A stretch of DNA of 21,947 nt from DATLZM01 sp035559315 (GCA_035559315.1 DATMBJ010000020.1:1-21947); one strand, 5' to 3'. Numbered from the stretch's first letter, positions 6,585-14,393 are shown. The notes: generated from the letters alone by a model not told the origin. Made by a program: numbers and translations.

Positions 6585-8153
6585 CTACTCGACCGGCAGC
6601 TCGCGGTAGGCGGCGGAGATGTCCACGCCCCGCGCCGCCTGGATCGCCTTGGCCACGAAGTAGATCGCGAACCCCGAGACGAAGATCCCGATGTTCAGCC
6701 ACACGAGCTCGGGCCGGCCCACGAGCCCGGCGCTGGGGTCGGTGAGGAACGCCCAGCCCATGACCACGAGCGCGACGACGGAGAGCGCGCCGACGATCGA
6801 GATCACGGGGATCCCTCCCGCCCGCCAGCGGACCGGCGAGGCCTCGAACACCTGGGGGAGCCGGTAGGGGAACGCGATGGCCGCGATCGAGACCACGATG
6901 AACCCCAGGATGTAGCCGAAGATCCCGACCAGGGTCGCGAAGTAGGGGAACGTGACGAACGCCCAGAGCGCGACGACCGAGCCGGCGCCCACGAGCACGA
7001 GCGCGTTCACCGGGGTGTGGAAGCGCGGGTGGACCGAGGCGGTCCACCGCGGCATCACCCCGTCGAGCCCGTAGGCCAGGAAGTTCCGGGAGGCGTTCGC
7101 GAGCTGCCCCGGCAGCCACGTGTAGCTCTGGAACACGAACGGGAGGAGGATCAGGAGCGCGAGGAGCACGCTCCCCGAGCCGAACGCCGCGACCTGCGTG
7201 AACAGGAGGCCCTGGGTCCCCGCCAGCTGGCCGAACCGTTCCAGGCCCACCGCCTTGTCGGCGAGGGCCAGGAGGACGAGCAGGTAGACGGTGGCGATGA
7301 CGGCCGCCGCTGGCATCGACCAGAGCTGGAGCCGCGAGGCCCGCTTCACCTCCCCGCCGATGTAGGCCGAGGACTGGTTGAACACGAGGTTGATGTAGAT
7401 CCAGGTGCCGGCGAGGAGCGTCCACTTCAGGCTGAACGGGCCGCCGGTCGCGACCCCAGCCTCCGCGGCCGCCTGCCCCAGGCCCCGCAGCACATCCTCT
7501 CCCAGCCCCGCGCCGAGCGAGTCGAGGATCGCGGCGCGGGATTTCACGAGCCAGACGAGGGCGGTGAGGACCAGGCCGACGAGGGAGAAGAAGAACAGCG
7601 CGTTCTGGAGGCGGAAGAAGAACCGCATCCCGCGGGCGAAGGCGAACACGAGGAACGCGATCAGCACGGTCCCGGTCACGAACGTCCCGATGTCGCCCAC
7701 GAACCAGTCCCCGAGGTCCACCATCCAGCCGATCCCCGCCATCTGGCCCACGGTGGAGAAGAACGGCGCCAGGCCGAACTGGGCGAAGAAGGCGGAGGGA
7801 ACGCCGCCGTAGATGAACCACCACACCGTGCTGTTCCAGTTCGACATCATGCCGAGCGCCGGGTGGAGGATCCGCGACACCCACACGTAGTCCCCGCCCG
7901 AGCGCGGCATCGCAGCCGAGAGGAACGCGAACACGAGGCTCGTGGGGATCACCAGCAGGAACGTGAGGACGGCGGTGAGGTAGAGGTTGGCGCCCGGGTA
8001 GAAGGCGGTCGAGAACAGGAACACGAACGCCGCCATGAGCCCGAGCGAGACGAAGTTGATGTTGTAGATGAGGACGTCCAGGGTCCCGGCCTCCCGGACC
8101 AGGCCGGACGCCTTCCGCTCGAACACCGCCGGACGCGCCGCCGCGTCGTCCAT
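6585..8153 (-). CDS. APC-superfamily amino acid/amine permease
   Basis: A 522-residue inner-membrane protein with about 12-14 hydrophobic segments. The first half contains the APC landmarks: an unwound-TM1-like INFVSLGLM region near residues 32-40 and the AAMPRSGGDYVWVSR motif near 78-92. The C-terminal region has several further membrane segments and ends with a short soluble tail. ATG 8153 is preferred over an upstream in-frame start because it follows a GGGAAGGGGGG purine tract by four bases and begins the conserved part. The gene is divergent from the glutamine-synthetase-family gene with 135 bp between them, so the permease probably imports the substrate, or a relative of the substrate, of that ligase. 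The exact cargo (amino acid, polyamine or other amine) cannot be told from sequence. Confidence 0.88.
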   Translation of the reverse strand: MDDAAARPAVFERKASGLVREAGTLDVLIYNINFVSLGLMAAFVFLFSTAFYPGANLYLTAVLTFLLVIPTSLVFAFLSAAMPRSGGDYVWVSRILHPALGMMSNWNSTVWWFIYGGVPSAFFAQFGLAPFFSTVGQMAGIGWMVDLGDWFVGDIGTFVTGTVLIAFLVFAFARGMRFFFRLQNALFFFSLVGLVLTALVWLVKSRAAILDSLGAGLGEDVLRGLGQAAAEAGVATGGPFSLKWTLLAGTWIYINLVFNQSSAYIGGEVKRASRLQLWSMPAAAVIATVYLLVLLALADKAVGLERFGQLAGTQGLLFTQVAAFGSGSVLLALLILLPFVFQSYTWLPGQLANASRNFLAYGLDGVMPRWTASVHPRFHTPVNALVLVGAGSVVALWAFVTFPYFATLVGIFGYILGFIVVSIAAIAFPYRLPQVFEASPVRWRAGGIPVISIVGALSVVALVVMGWAFLTDPSAGLVGRPELVWLNIGIFVSGFAIYFVAKAIQAARGVDISAAYRELPVE

Positions 8154-8183
8154 CTTTCCCCCCTTCCCGCGCGTGCGGCGCGA

Positions 8184-8189
8184 TGCATA
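8184..8189 (-). promoter_or_regulatory. Weak candidate -10 of the APC permease gene
   Basis: TATGCA on the minus strand, preceded by TGG as in an extended -10, would start a leader of about 24 bases carrying the purine-rich ribosome-binding site. The last -10 base is not T and no good -35 is visible. Confidence 0.3.
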
Positions 8190-8256
8190 CCACGGGAGCG
8201 CGGCGCGGTCGATGGACGGAGCGCACAACCCCCGGGGGCCGCCGCCGCGCTCACCC

Positions 8257-8262
8257 TATCCT
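8257..8262 (+). promoter_or_regulatory. -10 element of the glutamine-synthetase-family gene
   Basis: TATCCT (TANNNT) would start transcription near 8269, about 20 bases before ATG 8289, leaving room for the AGGAGGG ribosome-binding site at 8279-8285. This contrasts with the leaderless genes in the window. Confidence 0.5.
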
Positions 8263-8282
8263 GTCCTCCCCGGACGACAGGA
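8259..8282 (+). repeat. Inverted repeat covering the GS-gene -10 and ribosome-binding site (possible operator)
   Basis: TCCTGTC (8259-8265) and GACAGGA (8276-8282) are perfect 7-base arms with a 10-base spacer. The left arm overlaps the -10 element and the right arm overlaps the Shine-Dalgarno sequence. Because the left arm lies upstream of the predicted transcription start, a protein operator is more likely than an RNA hairpin. Confidence 0.4.
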
Positions 8283-8288
8283 GGGACG

Positions 8289-9776
8289 ATGGCGGAGCGC
8301 AGGCGCACGGCGGGACCGAGGAGCGCGGCGGCGCGGCGGCAGGGGGTCCCGCGGCCCCGCGCCGCGAGGGGGCGGCAGGCCCCGGCGGCCGACGCCCGTG
8401 CCCGGGCCGCGCGGGCGGCGGTGCGGGACCTCTCGGCCCGGGGGGTGGTGGCGGTCGCCTGCTGTTTCGTGGACAACGCCGGGGTCACGAGGCTCATGTC
8501 GGTGCCGCTCCGGCGGTTCGAGGAGGCCGTCCGCCACGGCGTGGGGATGTCGAGCCTGTTCTCGGTCTTCCTGGTGAACGACGCGATCGTGGCGGCGCCG
8601 GGGTTCGAGGGTCCGTCGGGGGACTTCCGGCTGGTGCCGGACCCCGAGGCCGCGGTCGCCGTCGAACCGATGCCGGGGTGGGCCTTCGCCCCGGTCGACG
8701 TGTTCGACCAGGAGGGCGAGGTGTTCCCGGCCTGTCCCCGCTCGTTCCTCAAGCGGCAGGTCGAGGCGCTGGCCCGGCGGGGGATCTCGGTCCGGGCGGC
8801 GTTCGAGCTCGAGTTCTTCCTGGGCCGGCGGGCGGGCCTGCCGCCCGGGATCGGGGAGGAGGGCGACCCGGTGCCGGCGCACCTCGGGCCGGGCTATAGC
8901 CCCCAGGTGCTCACCCCCCACGCCGGCTTCGCCACCGACCTCCTCCAGGCCCTCGAGGCGCAGGGCATCGGGTTCCACAAGTTCCACCCCGAGTACTCCG
9001 TGGGGCAGTTCGAGCTCTCGTTCCCCGCCCGGGACCCCGTCGCCGCGGCGGACGCGGTGGTCCTCGTGCGCCAGACGATCCGGGCGGCGGCCGCGCGCCA
9101 CGGGCTCGACGCTTCCTTCGCGCCGGTCGTGTTCGCGGGCGCGGTGGGGAACGGGTGCCACCTCCACTTCAGCCTGTGGGACCGGCGCGGGCGGAACCTC
9201 TTCGCCGGCGGTGACGGGCCGGAGGGGATGACCCGGACCGCCGAGGCCTTCGCCGCGGGGGTCCTTGCCCAGCTGCCGGCCCTCGTCGCGATCACCTGCC
9301 CCAGCGTCCCGAGCTACCTCCGGCTCCGGCCGCACCTCTGGTCGGGGGCCCACGCGTGCTGGGGGAGGGAGAACCGGGAGGCGGCGCTCCGGTTCATCGC
9401 GGGCTCGGTGGGCGAGCGGGCGGTGGCCGCGAACATGGAGCTCAAGCCGGTGGACGGCGCCGGGAACCCCTACCTCGTGCTGGGGTCGGTGCTCGCGGCT
9501 GGCGCCGAGGGCCTGGCCCGGGAGCTCCGGCTCCCGGAGCCCACCACGGAGGACCCCGCGGCGATCCCCTCGGCCCGGGCCCGGCGGATGGGGCTCCGCC
9601 GGCTCCCGGGCTCGCTCGCGGAGGCGGTCGCCGAGCTCGAGCGGTCGGAGGTCCTCCGCGGGGCGATGGGCGAGGTCCTGTTCGGCGCGTTCCTCGCCAC
9701 CCGGCGGGGCGAGATCGAGGCCTTCGCCGAGATGGACGAGGAGGCCGTGGTCCGCGCCCACCGCTGGCGGTACTGA
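8289..9776 (+). CDS. Glutamine synthetase family protein (FluG/PuuA-like gamma-glutamyl ligase)
   Basis: A 495-residue GS-fold ligase. ATG 8289 follows AGGAGGG. After an Arg-rich tail (12 Arg in residues 1-40) comes a beta-grasp N-terminal domain (about 41-135). The catalytic domain shows the metal ligands E173/E175 (FELEFF), E235 and E242 (HPEYSVGQFELSFP), H291 (GNGCHLHFSL), the nucleotide and substrate arginine region CWGRENRE (357-364) and E384 in MELKPVDGAGNPYL. All key acidic and His positions are therefore kept. The ELKPVDG version of the last motif is typical of GS-like proteins of the FluG type rather than housekeeping GlnA, and the C-terminal adenylylation segment of GlnA is not recognisable. 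The likely reaction is ATP-dependent gamma-glutamylation of an amine. The neighbouring APC permease and the FluG-type amidohydrolase support a catabolic role; the substrate is unknown. Confidence 0.87.
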   Translation: MAERRRTAGPRSAAARRQGVPRPRAARGRQAPAADARARAARAAVRDLSARGVVAVACCFVDNAGVTRLMSVPLRRFEEAVRHGVGMSSLFSVFLVNDAIVAAPGFEGPSGDFRLVPDPEAAVAVEPMPGWAFAPVDVFDQEGEVFPACPRSFLKRQVEALARRGISVRAAFELEFFLGRRAGLPPGIGEEGDPVPAHLGPGYSPQVLTPHAGFATDLLQALEAQGIGFHKFHPEYSVGQFELSFPARDPVAAADAVVLVRQTIRAAAARHGLDASFAPVVFAGAVGNGCHLHFSLWDRRGRNLFAGGDGPEGMTRTAEAFAAGVLAQLPALVAITCPSVPSYLRLRPHLWSGAHACWGRENREAALRFIAGSVGERAVAANMELKPVDGAGNPYLVLGSVLAAGAEGLARELRLPEPTTEDPAAIPSARARRMGLRRLPGSLAEAVAELERSEVLRGAMGEVLFGAFLATRRGEIEAFAEMDEEAVVRAHRWRY

Positions 9777-9781
9777 GGACG

Positions 9782-9809
9782 GCGAGGGGGCGGTCGCCCG
9801 CCCCCTCGC
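9782..9809. terminator. Bidirectional-type hairpin between convergent genes
   Basis: GCGAGGGGGCG (9782-9792) and CGCCCCCTCGC (9799-9809) form a perfect 11-bp stem with a six-base loop, just after the GS-family stop and before the end of the convergent LVIVD gene. There is no T-tract, as is common for terminators in very GC-rich actinobacteria. Confidence 0.65.
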
Positions 9810-9834
9810 GTCACGCCGCCGGGCGCTGCCCGCC

Positions 9835-11808
9835 CTAGGGGATGTCGCCCGTGTAGCGGAAGATGAACAGGCCGAAGTCGCGGTCGCTGGCGAGCACGAT
9901 CCGGTTCCCGTTCCTGTCCTCCGCCAGGGCCACCCCCCAGAAGTTGTTCCCGGCGGGGTCGATGTAGTGGCCGACCTCGACCGGGTTCGCGGGGTCGCTG
10001 ATGTCGACCACCCGGAGCCCGCCCGCGTACCAGGAGAAGTACGCGAGCTTGTCGTCGTCCAGGTTGGATCCGCCCTCGTTGGGGTCACCTCGGGCCACCT
10101 CGACCTCGTGGACCGTGAGGTCGCCGAAGCCCACCGAGAAGGCGGGGTCGGTGGTCTCCGGGATCGTGACCTGGCCGACCTCGGTCGGGCTTCCGGGCGT
10201 CGAGGTGTCGAGCACCCGGGCGTAGCCCCACCCGTCGAACACCGAGGCCGCCTCGATCCTGGGCCCCAGGGTCCCGACGGCCGGCTCGTTCGGCGCCGGG
10301 CTGGGGTAGGGGAACGCGTAGTCCGGGGTGGTCCCGAAGGCTTCGTGCATGAACCGGTGGCCGACGCAGAGCCCGGCCGCGGTGCCGTGGACGGGGCTCC
10401 CCTGCCCGCCGCAGAGGAACGCGTCGGGGAAGGCTCCCGCCCCTGCGCCGGCGTGGTGGTTGGCGATGATGACCACGTCGTAGCCGGCTTCCTCTCCGGC
10501 CCGGACCTTGTCGGAGAAGAAGCAGGGGTCGTGGGGATGGTTGGGGTCGCCCACCGGCCCCCGCTGGAACACGATGATCTTCTCTTCGTCGGGACCCAGA
10601 GACCCCAGCACTGAGGGTGGCGGAATGACCCCTACGTCGTCGGGGCATCCGTAGCCGCCGAAGACCGTCGGCCCGTTGACCTTCCCATCGGGGAAGGTAG
10701 CAACGGGCTTCGTCCACCCGAACTCGCCGGCGGCGAAGACCTGCCCGGCCAGGGGCCCGTCGGTCACCGTGATCGGCAGCCGGAACGGGCTGAAGTCCTC
10801 GTCGGTCCCGACGAACACGCTGCCGTCCGAAATCCACTCGCCCTGGTGGGCGTTGCCCTCGGGCGGGCAGGCCGTCGCGACGACCGGGTCACAGGCCGCG
10901 TAGTCGAAGTCGCCGACGATCGTCGGGCTCGACGGGTTCGTCACGTCGACGTCGATCCACCCCGCGTCCCAGTCCGAGACCATGAGGTGCCACGTCCCGT
11001 CGGGCCGCTGGAGCACGTCGAGGTCGTGGGCGAACTTCTCGTTCCCGTAGGCGTTCACGGTGACGCCGGGGAGATCGGTCTCCGAGAGCTTCACCGGGTT
11101 GCGCGGGTCGCTGATGTCGAAGAGGTCGACGTCCTCGAGCTCCTCGTTGTCGATCAGCGCCGCGTAGACGTGGTCCCCGGCGTCCCAGGCGATCGCGCTG
11201 TGGGACTCGTTGGCGCGGTTCCCGTAGAGGTCGAAGTCGCCGAAGCCGTCCACGAGGACCTTGATCCCGGTGGGCTTGGTGATGTCGTAGATCGTGATTC
11301 CGCCCGGCATGTTCTTCGGGTTCCCGCTCACCCGGCACCACTCGTTGCTGGCCACCAGGATGTCGCCCGTGAACGCTGGGCTGTCCACGTGGAGGGCCTG
11401 GACGCCCTCGGTCCGGTACCCGAAGCCCGAGCTCGCGAGGAACCCGACCCGGCGGGGCTTGGCGGGGTTCGTGATGTCCACGACGTGGATCCCGCCGGTC
11501 TCGCACTTCGCGCCCCAGTCGCCCAGGTAGGCGTACCAGCGGCCGTTCGACGCCCGGAGCGCGGACACGTCGCTGATGTCGCTCGTGAAGCTCGTGAGGC
11601 GGAGCTTGCCGACGAGCTCGACGTTCTCCTGCGACCCCGGCAGGTGGCCCTCGGTCGGGCCGTGCTGCGTGTGGTGCTCGTAGAAGAAGTCGTCGTTCGA
11701 GAAGTCGGGGGGCGGGCCCCCGTGGGCCCCGGCCGGGACGAGCCCCAGGGCCAGTACCAGGCCCGAGGCCAGCGCGACCAGGCCCGAACGCCGCAAGTAT
11801 CTCCGCAC
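9835..11808 (-). CDS. Exported LVIVD-repeat beta-propeller-like protein with a PA-like domain
   Basis: A 657-residue protein starting at GTG 11808, seven bases after GGAGG; the frame stays open upstream, but only this start gives a signal peptide (basic MRRYLRR, hydrophobic residues 8-25, cleavage near AGA-HG). At least six LVIVD-type repeats with the core xVVDITNPxxPxxVG recur at about residues 106, 171, 226, 283, 529 and 597, consistent with a beta-propeller-like fold. Between the fourth and fifth repeats, about residues 345-500, is a protease-associated (PA)-like segment: IIVFQRG, then CFFSDKVRAGEEAGYDVVIIAN at 429-450, with several Cys nearby. Such proteins are extracellular and their functions are largely unknown; binding or cell-surface roles are guesses. 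It lies in opposite orientation between the GS-family and amidohydrolase genes and has no obvious metabolic link to them. Confidence 0.82.
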   Translation of the reverse strand: MRRYLRRSGLVALASGLVLALGLVPAGAHGGPPPDFSNDDFFYEHHTQHGPTEGHLPGSQENVELVGKLRLTSFTSDISDVSALRASNGRWYAYLGDWGAKCETGGIHVVDITNPAKPRRVGFLASSGFGYRTEGVQALHVDSPAFTGDILVASNEWCRVSGNPKNMPGGITIYDITKPTGIKVLVDGFGDFDLYGNRANESHSAIAWDAGDHVYAALIDNEELEDVDLFDISDPRNPVKLSETDLPGVTVNAYGNEKFAHDLDVLQRPDGTWHLMVSDWDAGWIDVDVTNPSSPTIVGDFDYAACDPVVATACPPEGNAHQGEWISDGSVFVGTDEDFSPFRLPITVTDGPLAGQVFAAGEFGWTKPVATFPDGKVNGPTVFGGYGCPDDVGVIPPPSVLGSLGPDEEKIIVFQRGPVGDPNHPHDPCFFSDKVRAGEEAGYDVVIIANHHAGAGAGAFPDAFLCGGQGSPVHGTAAGLCVGHRFMHEAFGTTPDYAFPYPSPAPNEPAVGTLGPRIEAASVFDGWGYARVLDTSTPGSPTEVGQVTIPETTDPAFSVGFGDLTVHEVEVARGDPNEGGSNLDDDKLAYFSWYAGGLRVVDISDPANPVEVGHYIDPAGNNFWGVALAEDRNGNRIVLASDRDFGLFIFRYTGDIP

Positions 11809-12164
11809 GTCCGATCCTCCTCTCCGGTACGGCCGTCCGTCCGACGGCCCGGGGGTTCCAGGGGAGAAGGCGGATACCTCACCGCGCCGGGGCGCGGTGG
11901 CCGCCACCGTCGTCGGGCGGTGCGCGAGCGTCTGCGGGTGCCGTCGCTGCCAGCCCCCCTCCGGCGGGCGGCCGCCTCCGACCGCCCGCCCCCACCGCTG
12001 TCAGGACCCCCTAATCCTGCCCCGAGGAGCACGGAGCGTGCAACGCCCCAGGTCAAGGGCCCTATCGGTCCCTCGGCGACGCCGAGCGCGTCCCCGACCC
12101 CGAGCCGCGGGACGGTCGGGCCGGGGGTCCGTAGTATCCGAGGCCCGACGAGCGGGAGGGAACG
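11809..12164. other. 356-bp divergent intergenic region with three GC-rich dyads
   Basis: No gene is recognisable here. It holds the leaders of the LVIVD gene (leftward, GGAGG ribosome-binding site) and the amidohydrolase gene (rightward). Three perfect inverted repeats stand out: GGCCGTC/GACGGCC (11831-11849, 5-base loop), CACCGCGCC/GGCGCGGTG (11880-11899, 2-base spacer) and GGCGGGCGG/CCGCCCGCC (11963-11990, 10-base loop). The middle one looks like a protein-binding dyad; the others could be RNA hairpins. The remainder, 12000-12130, shows no structure I can interpret. Confidence 0.5.
12132..12137 (+). promoter_or_regulatory. -10 element of the FluG-type amidohydrolase gene
   Basis: TAGTAT (TANNNT) lies 27 bases before ATG 12165, giving a short leader with a GGGAGGG ribosome-binding site at 12154-12160. 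No clear -35 is visible. Confidence 0.45.
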
Positions 12165-13343
12165 ATGGCGCGCGTGGACCTGGCCGACGCGGAGGTGGTG
12201 GACGCCCACACCCACCCCTACCGGCTCGAGGACCTCCTGGAACGGGGCTCGGAGGGGTTCGACACCCGGATCACGTTCATGGGGGAGTCCTTCGCGTCCT
12301 CCTCGCGGCTCGACCCCGCCCTCTGGCCGCTGGCCGATCGGTACGCGGACTCGACCGTGCTCGCGATGGCCCTCCGGCGGTGGCTCGCCGAGCACCTCGG
12401 GTGCGAGCCGACCCGGGAGGCCGTCACCGCGGCGCGGGACGCGGCGCTCCGCCGGGACCCGGTCGGCTACACGAAGGGGCTCCTCGCCGCGGAGCACGTG
12501 ACCGCGATCCTCTCCGACGACGGGTACCCGCAGCCGCCGGTCCCGCCCGAGGAGTTCGCGGCCGCGACCGGGACGCCCGTCCACCGCGTGGCCCGGCTCG
12601 AGCCCTGGATCCTCCGGCACCGGGAGGGTTCCTTCGACGACCTGGTCCAGGGCGTCGAGCACGAGGCGACGACGGCGGCCATGGACCCGAGGGTCGTCGC
12701 CTACAAGTCGATCATCGCGTACCGGTCGGGCCTGGACGTCGGGGACCCCTCGCCCGCCGAGGCGGCGGAGGCGTTCTCCCGGTGGCGGATGGAGGGGTTC
12801 TCGGAGGGCAGGGGCCCGGCGAAGGTGGTCCGCGACTTCCTCCTCCACCGGGCCCTGGACGTGGCCAGGGTCCACGACCGCCCGTTCCACATCCACTGCG
12901 GGGCCGGGGACCCCGACATCGACCTGGCCCACGCGAGCCCGGTCCACCTGTTCCCCTTCCTCGTCCGCCACCAGCACCAGCCGATCGTGCTGATCCACAC
13001 CGGCTACCCCTGGATCCCGCAGGCCGCCTACATCGCGTCGGTCCTCCCCAACGTCCACCTCGATCTCTCGGAGCTCGTGCCCTGGGGGTGGTCGATGGTG
13101 GAGTGGGCGCTCGAGGTGATCCTGGGGACGGCGCCCGCGGCCAAGGTGATGCACGGCTCCGACGAGGCGGGGGAGCCCGAGATGTTCTGGCTGGCCGCCC
13201 GCCTCACCCGCCGGTCGCTCGAGCAGGTGCTCGGGCGGTTCGTCGAGCGCGATGACCTGACCCCCGCGGAGGCCGAGTCCTTCGGCCGGGCTGTGCTCGC
13301 GGGCAACGCCCGCCGGCTCCACGGTTTGGGGGAGGCCGGGTAG
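12165..13343 (+). CDS. FluG-type amidohydrolase (Amidohydro_2 superfamily)
   Basis: A 392-residue metal-dependent hydrolase. Visible active-site elements are H15/H17 (VVDAHTHPY), K181 in the YKSIIAYR strand, H242/H244 (PFHIHCGAGDPDIDL), H278 (VLIHTGYPW) and D333 (MHGSDEA), which cover the usual amidohydrolase ligand set. The YKSIIAYRSGLD, FHIHCGAGDPDIDL and IHTGYPW blocks resemble the N-terminal half of fungal FluG and bacterial homologues, in which this domain is fused or adjacent to a GS-like ligase. Here the GS-like partner is encoded 2.4 kb upstream, separated by the oppositely oriented LVIVD gene. A hydrolytic step on a gamma-glutamyl or related amide is the natural guess. ATG 12165 follows GGGAGGG by four bases. 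It converges with the RpiR regulator gene. Confidence 0.83.
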   Translation: MARVDLADAEVVDAHTHPYRLEDLLERGSEGFDTRITFMGESFASSSRLDPALWPLADRYADSTVLAMALRRWLAEHLGCEPTREAVTAARDAALRRDPVGYTKGLLAAEHVTAILSDDGYPQPPVPPEEFAAATGTPVHRVARLEPWILRHREGSFDDLVQGVEHEATTAAMDPRVVAYKSIIAYRSGLDVGDPSPAEAAEAFSRWRMEGFSEGRGPAKVVRDFLLHRALDVARVHDRPFHIHCGAGDPDIDLAHASPVHLFPFLVRHQHQPIVLIHTGYPWIPQAAYIASVLPNVHLDLSELVPWGWSMVEWALEVILGTAPAAKVMHGSDEAGEPEMFWLAARLTRRSLEQVLGRFVERDDLTPAEAESFGRAVLAGNARRLHGLGEAG

Positions 13344-13437
13344 CTCCGGGCCTCCGCGATCGGTTCTGGTCGCCGCCCGCGGTCCGACCGGCGCCCCCGA
13401 CCGTGGCCGCGGTACGCCACCTGCCCGGAGCGCTACC
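13339..13437. repeat. Long imperfect inverted repeat spanning two convergent stop codons
   Basis: GGTAGCTCCGGGC (13339-13351) pairs with GCCCGGAGCGCTACC (13423-13437) apart from a CG bulge. Each arm contains the stop codon of one of the converging genes (TAG 13341-13343 on plus; TAG at 13435-13433 on minus). The 71-base interior is itself GC-rich with short dyads. A shared terminator or transcript-end stabiliser is the likely role. Confidence 0.45.
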
Positions 13438-14350
13438 GGTCCACAGCGCCGCCCTCGCGAGCGAGGGCCCGAGGCGCCTCCTCCCCCCAAGTGAACCCGA
13501 CCCGGCCCTCCTCGAGCCGCTCCATCCGCCGGCGGGCCCGCTCCCCGAGGCGGATGAGGAGGGCGGCGGCCAGGGCCTCCACGAGCGCCAGGGCGGGGAC
13601 GAGGGTGTCGAAGGGGCTCGCGGCTTCCACCGAGCTCGGGAGCACGTGGCGGGCGACCTCCGCGATCGGTGAGAGCCAGTGGTCGGTGAACAGGACCACC
13701 GCCGCCCCCCGCTCGGCGGCCGCCAGGCTGAACTCGATCGTGTCGCGCTGGTAGCGGCGGTAGTCGAAGACCGCGAGGACGGTCCGGGGGCCGACGTCCA
13801 CGAGCTCGTCGACCCGGGGCGACGGGCCGGGGCCGAGGAACCGGGTCCCGGGGCGGAGCACATGGAGGTGCGCGTAGAGGCTGTACGCCAGGATCTGACT
13901 GTGGCGGCCGCCGGTGCAGAGGACGGTGCGGCGGGGGTCGGCGAGGAGGTCGGTCACGGCCTCGAAGTCCGCCGGCGAGACGGCCCGGAAGGTGGCCTCC
14001 AGCGACCGCACGAACCGCTCCCTCGCCGAGGCGAGCATCCCGCCCTCCCCGCTCGGCCGCCGGCCGTAGAGCGTGAGCGGGGAGCTGATCCTGGCCTGGA
14101 CCTCCCGACGGAGGGCCTCCTGGAACTCGGAGAAGCCCGCGAACCCGAGCTTCGCGACGAACCGCATCACGGTCGGGCCACTCACCCCGGCCCGCTCCGC
14201 GAGGCGCGCCACGGTCTCCAGCCCCGCCGTGGGGTAGGTCGCGAGCAGCACGTGGGCCACCCGCCGCTCCGAGGGGGTGAGGTCGCCCAGCGCCCGCAGG
14301 ACGAGCTCCCCGACCGTGGCCTCGGCCTCGGCAGCCAGCATGTGGAGCAT
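13433..14350 (-). CDS. MurR/RpiR-family transcriptional regulator with SIS domain
   Basis: A 305-residue regulator of standard length. An N-terminal HTH_6-type domain (about residues 10-85) includes LTPSERRVAHVLLATYP and the recognition-helix region ERAGVSGPTVMRFVAKLGFAGFSEFQEALR. The C-terminal part (about 125-270) is a SIS fold with the sugar-phosphate-isomerase-like TVLCTGGRHSQILAYSLYAHL segment and the later VVLFTDHWLSPIAEVA strand. SIS domains of this family usually sense phosphosugars, but RpiR proteins beside amino-acid transporters also occur. It is divergent from the Liv-type transporter operon, with the two -35 boxes back to back, so it probably controls that operon and itself. The ATG at 14350 abuts the candidate -10; the ATG at 14341 (codon 4) would give a leaderless message and may be the true start. 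Confidence 0.88.
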   Translation of the reverse strand: MLHMLAAEAEATVGELVLRALGDLTPSERRVAHVLLATYPTAGLETVARLAERAGVSGPTVMRFVAKLGFAGFSEFQEALRREVQARISSPLTLYGRRPSGEGGMLASARERFVRSLEATFRAVSPADFEAVTDLLADPRRTVLCTGGRHSQILAYSLYAHLHVLRPGTRFLGPGPSPRVDELVDVGPRTVLAVFDYRRYQRDTIEFSLAAAERGAAVVLFTDHWLSPIAEVARHVLPSSVEAASPFDTLVPALALVEALAAALLIRLGERARRRMERLEEGRVGFTWGEEAPRALAREGGAVDR

Positions 14351-14379
14351 TCAGTACCAAAGGGAGCAACATCGCGCAA
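14351..14379 (-). promoter_or_regulatory. Promoter of the RpiR regulator gene
   Basis: On the minus strand, TTGCGC (14379-14374), a 17-base spacer and TACTGA (14356-14351) form a -35/-10 pair. Transcription would start within or just after the first ATG, favouring the ATG at 14341. Confidence 0.45.
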
Positions 14380-14393
14380 GGCTGTAACGTCCG

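Noticed and set aside
6184..8226. 680-codon frame on the minus strand overlapping the APC permease and cyclase genes
   Set aside because: It is a shifted frame of the permease gene; its product is Arg/Gly/Pro-rich and lacks the membrane segments seen in the true frame.
7017..8288. Upstream extension of the GS-family gene by about 420 codons
   Set aside because: The extension is antisense to the APC permease and rich in charged residues without a fold. ATG 8289 has its own ribosome-binding site and promoter.
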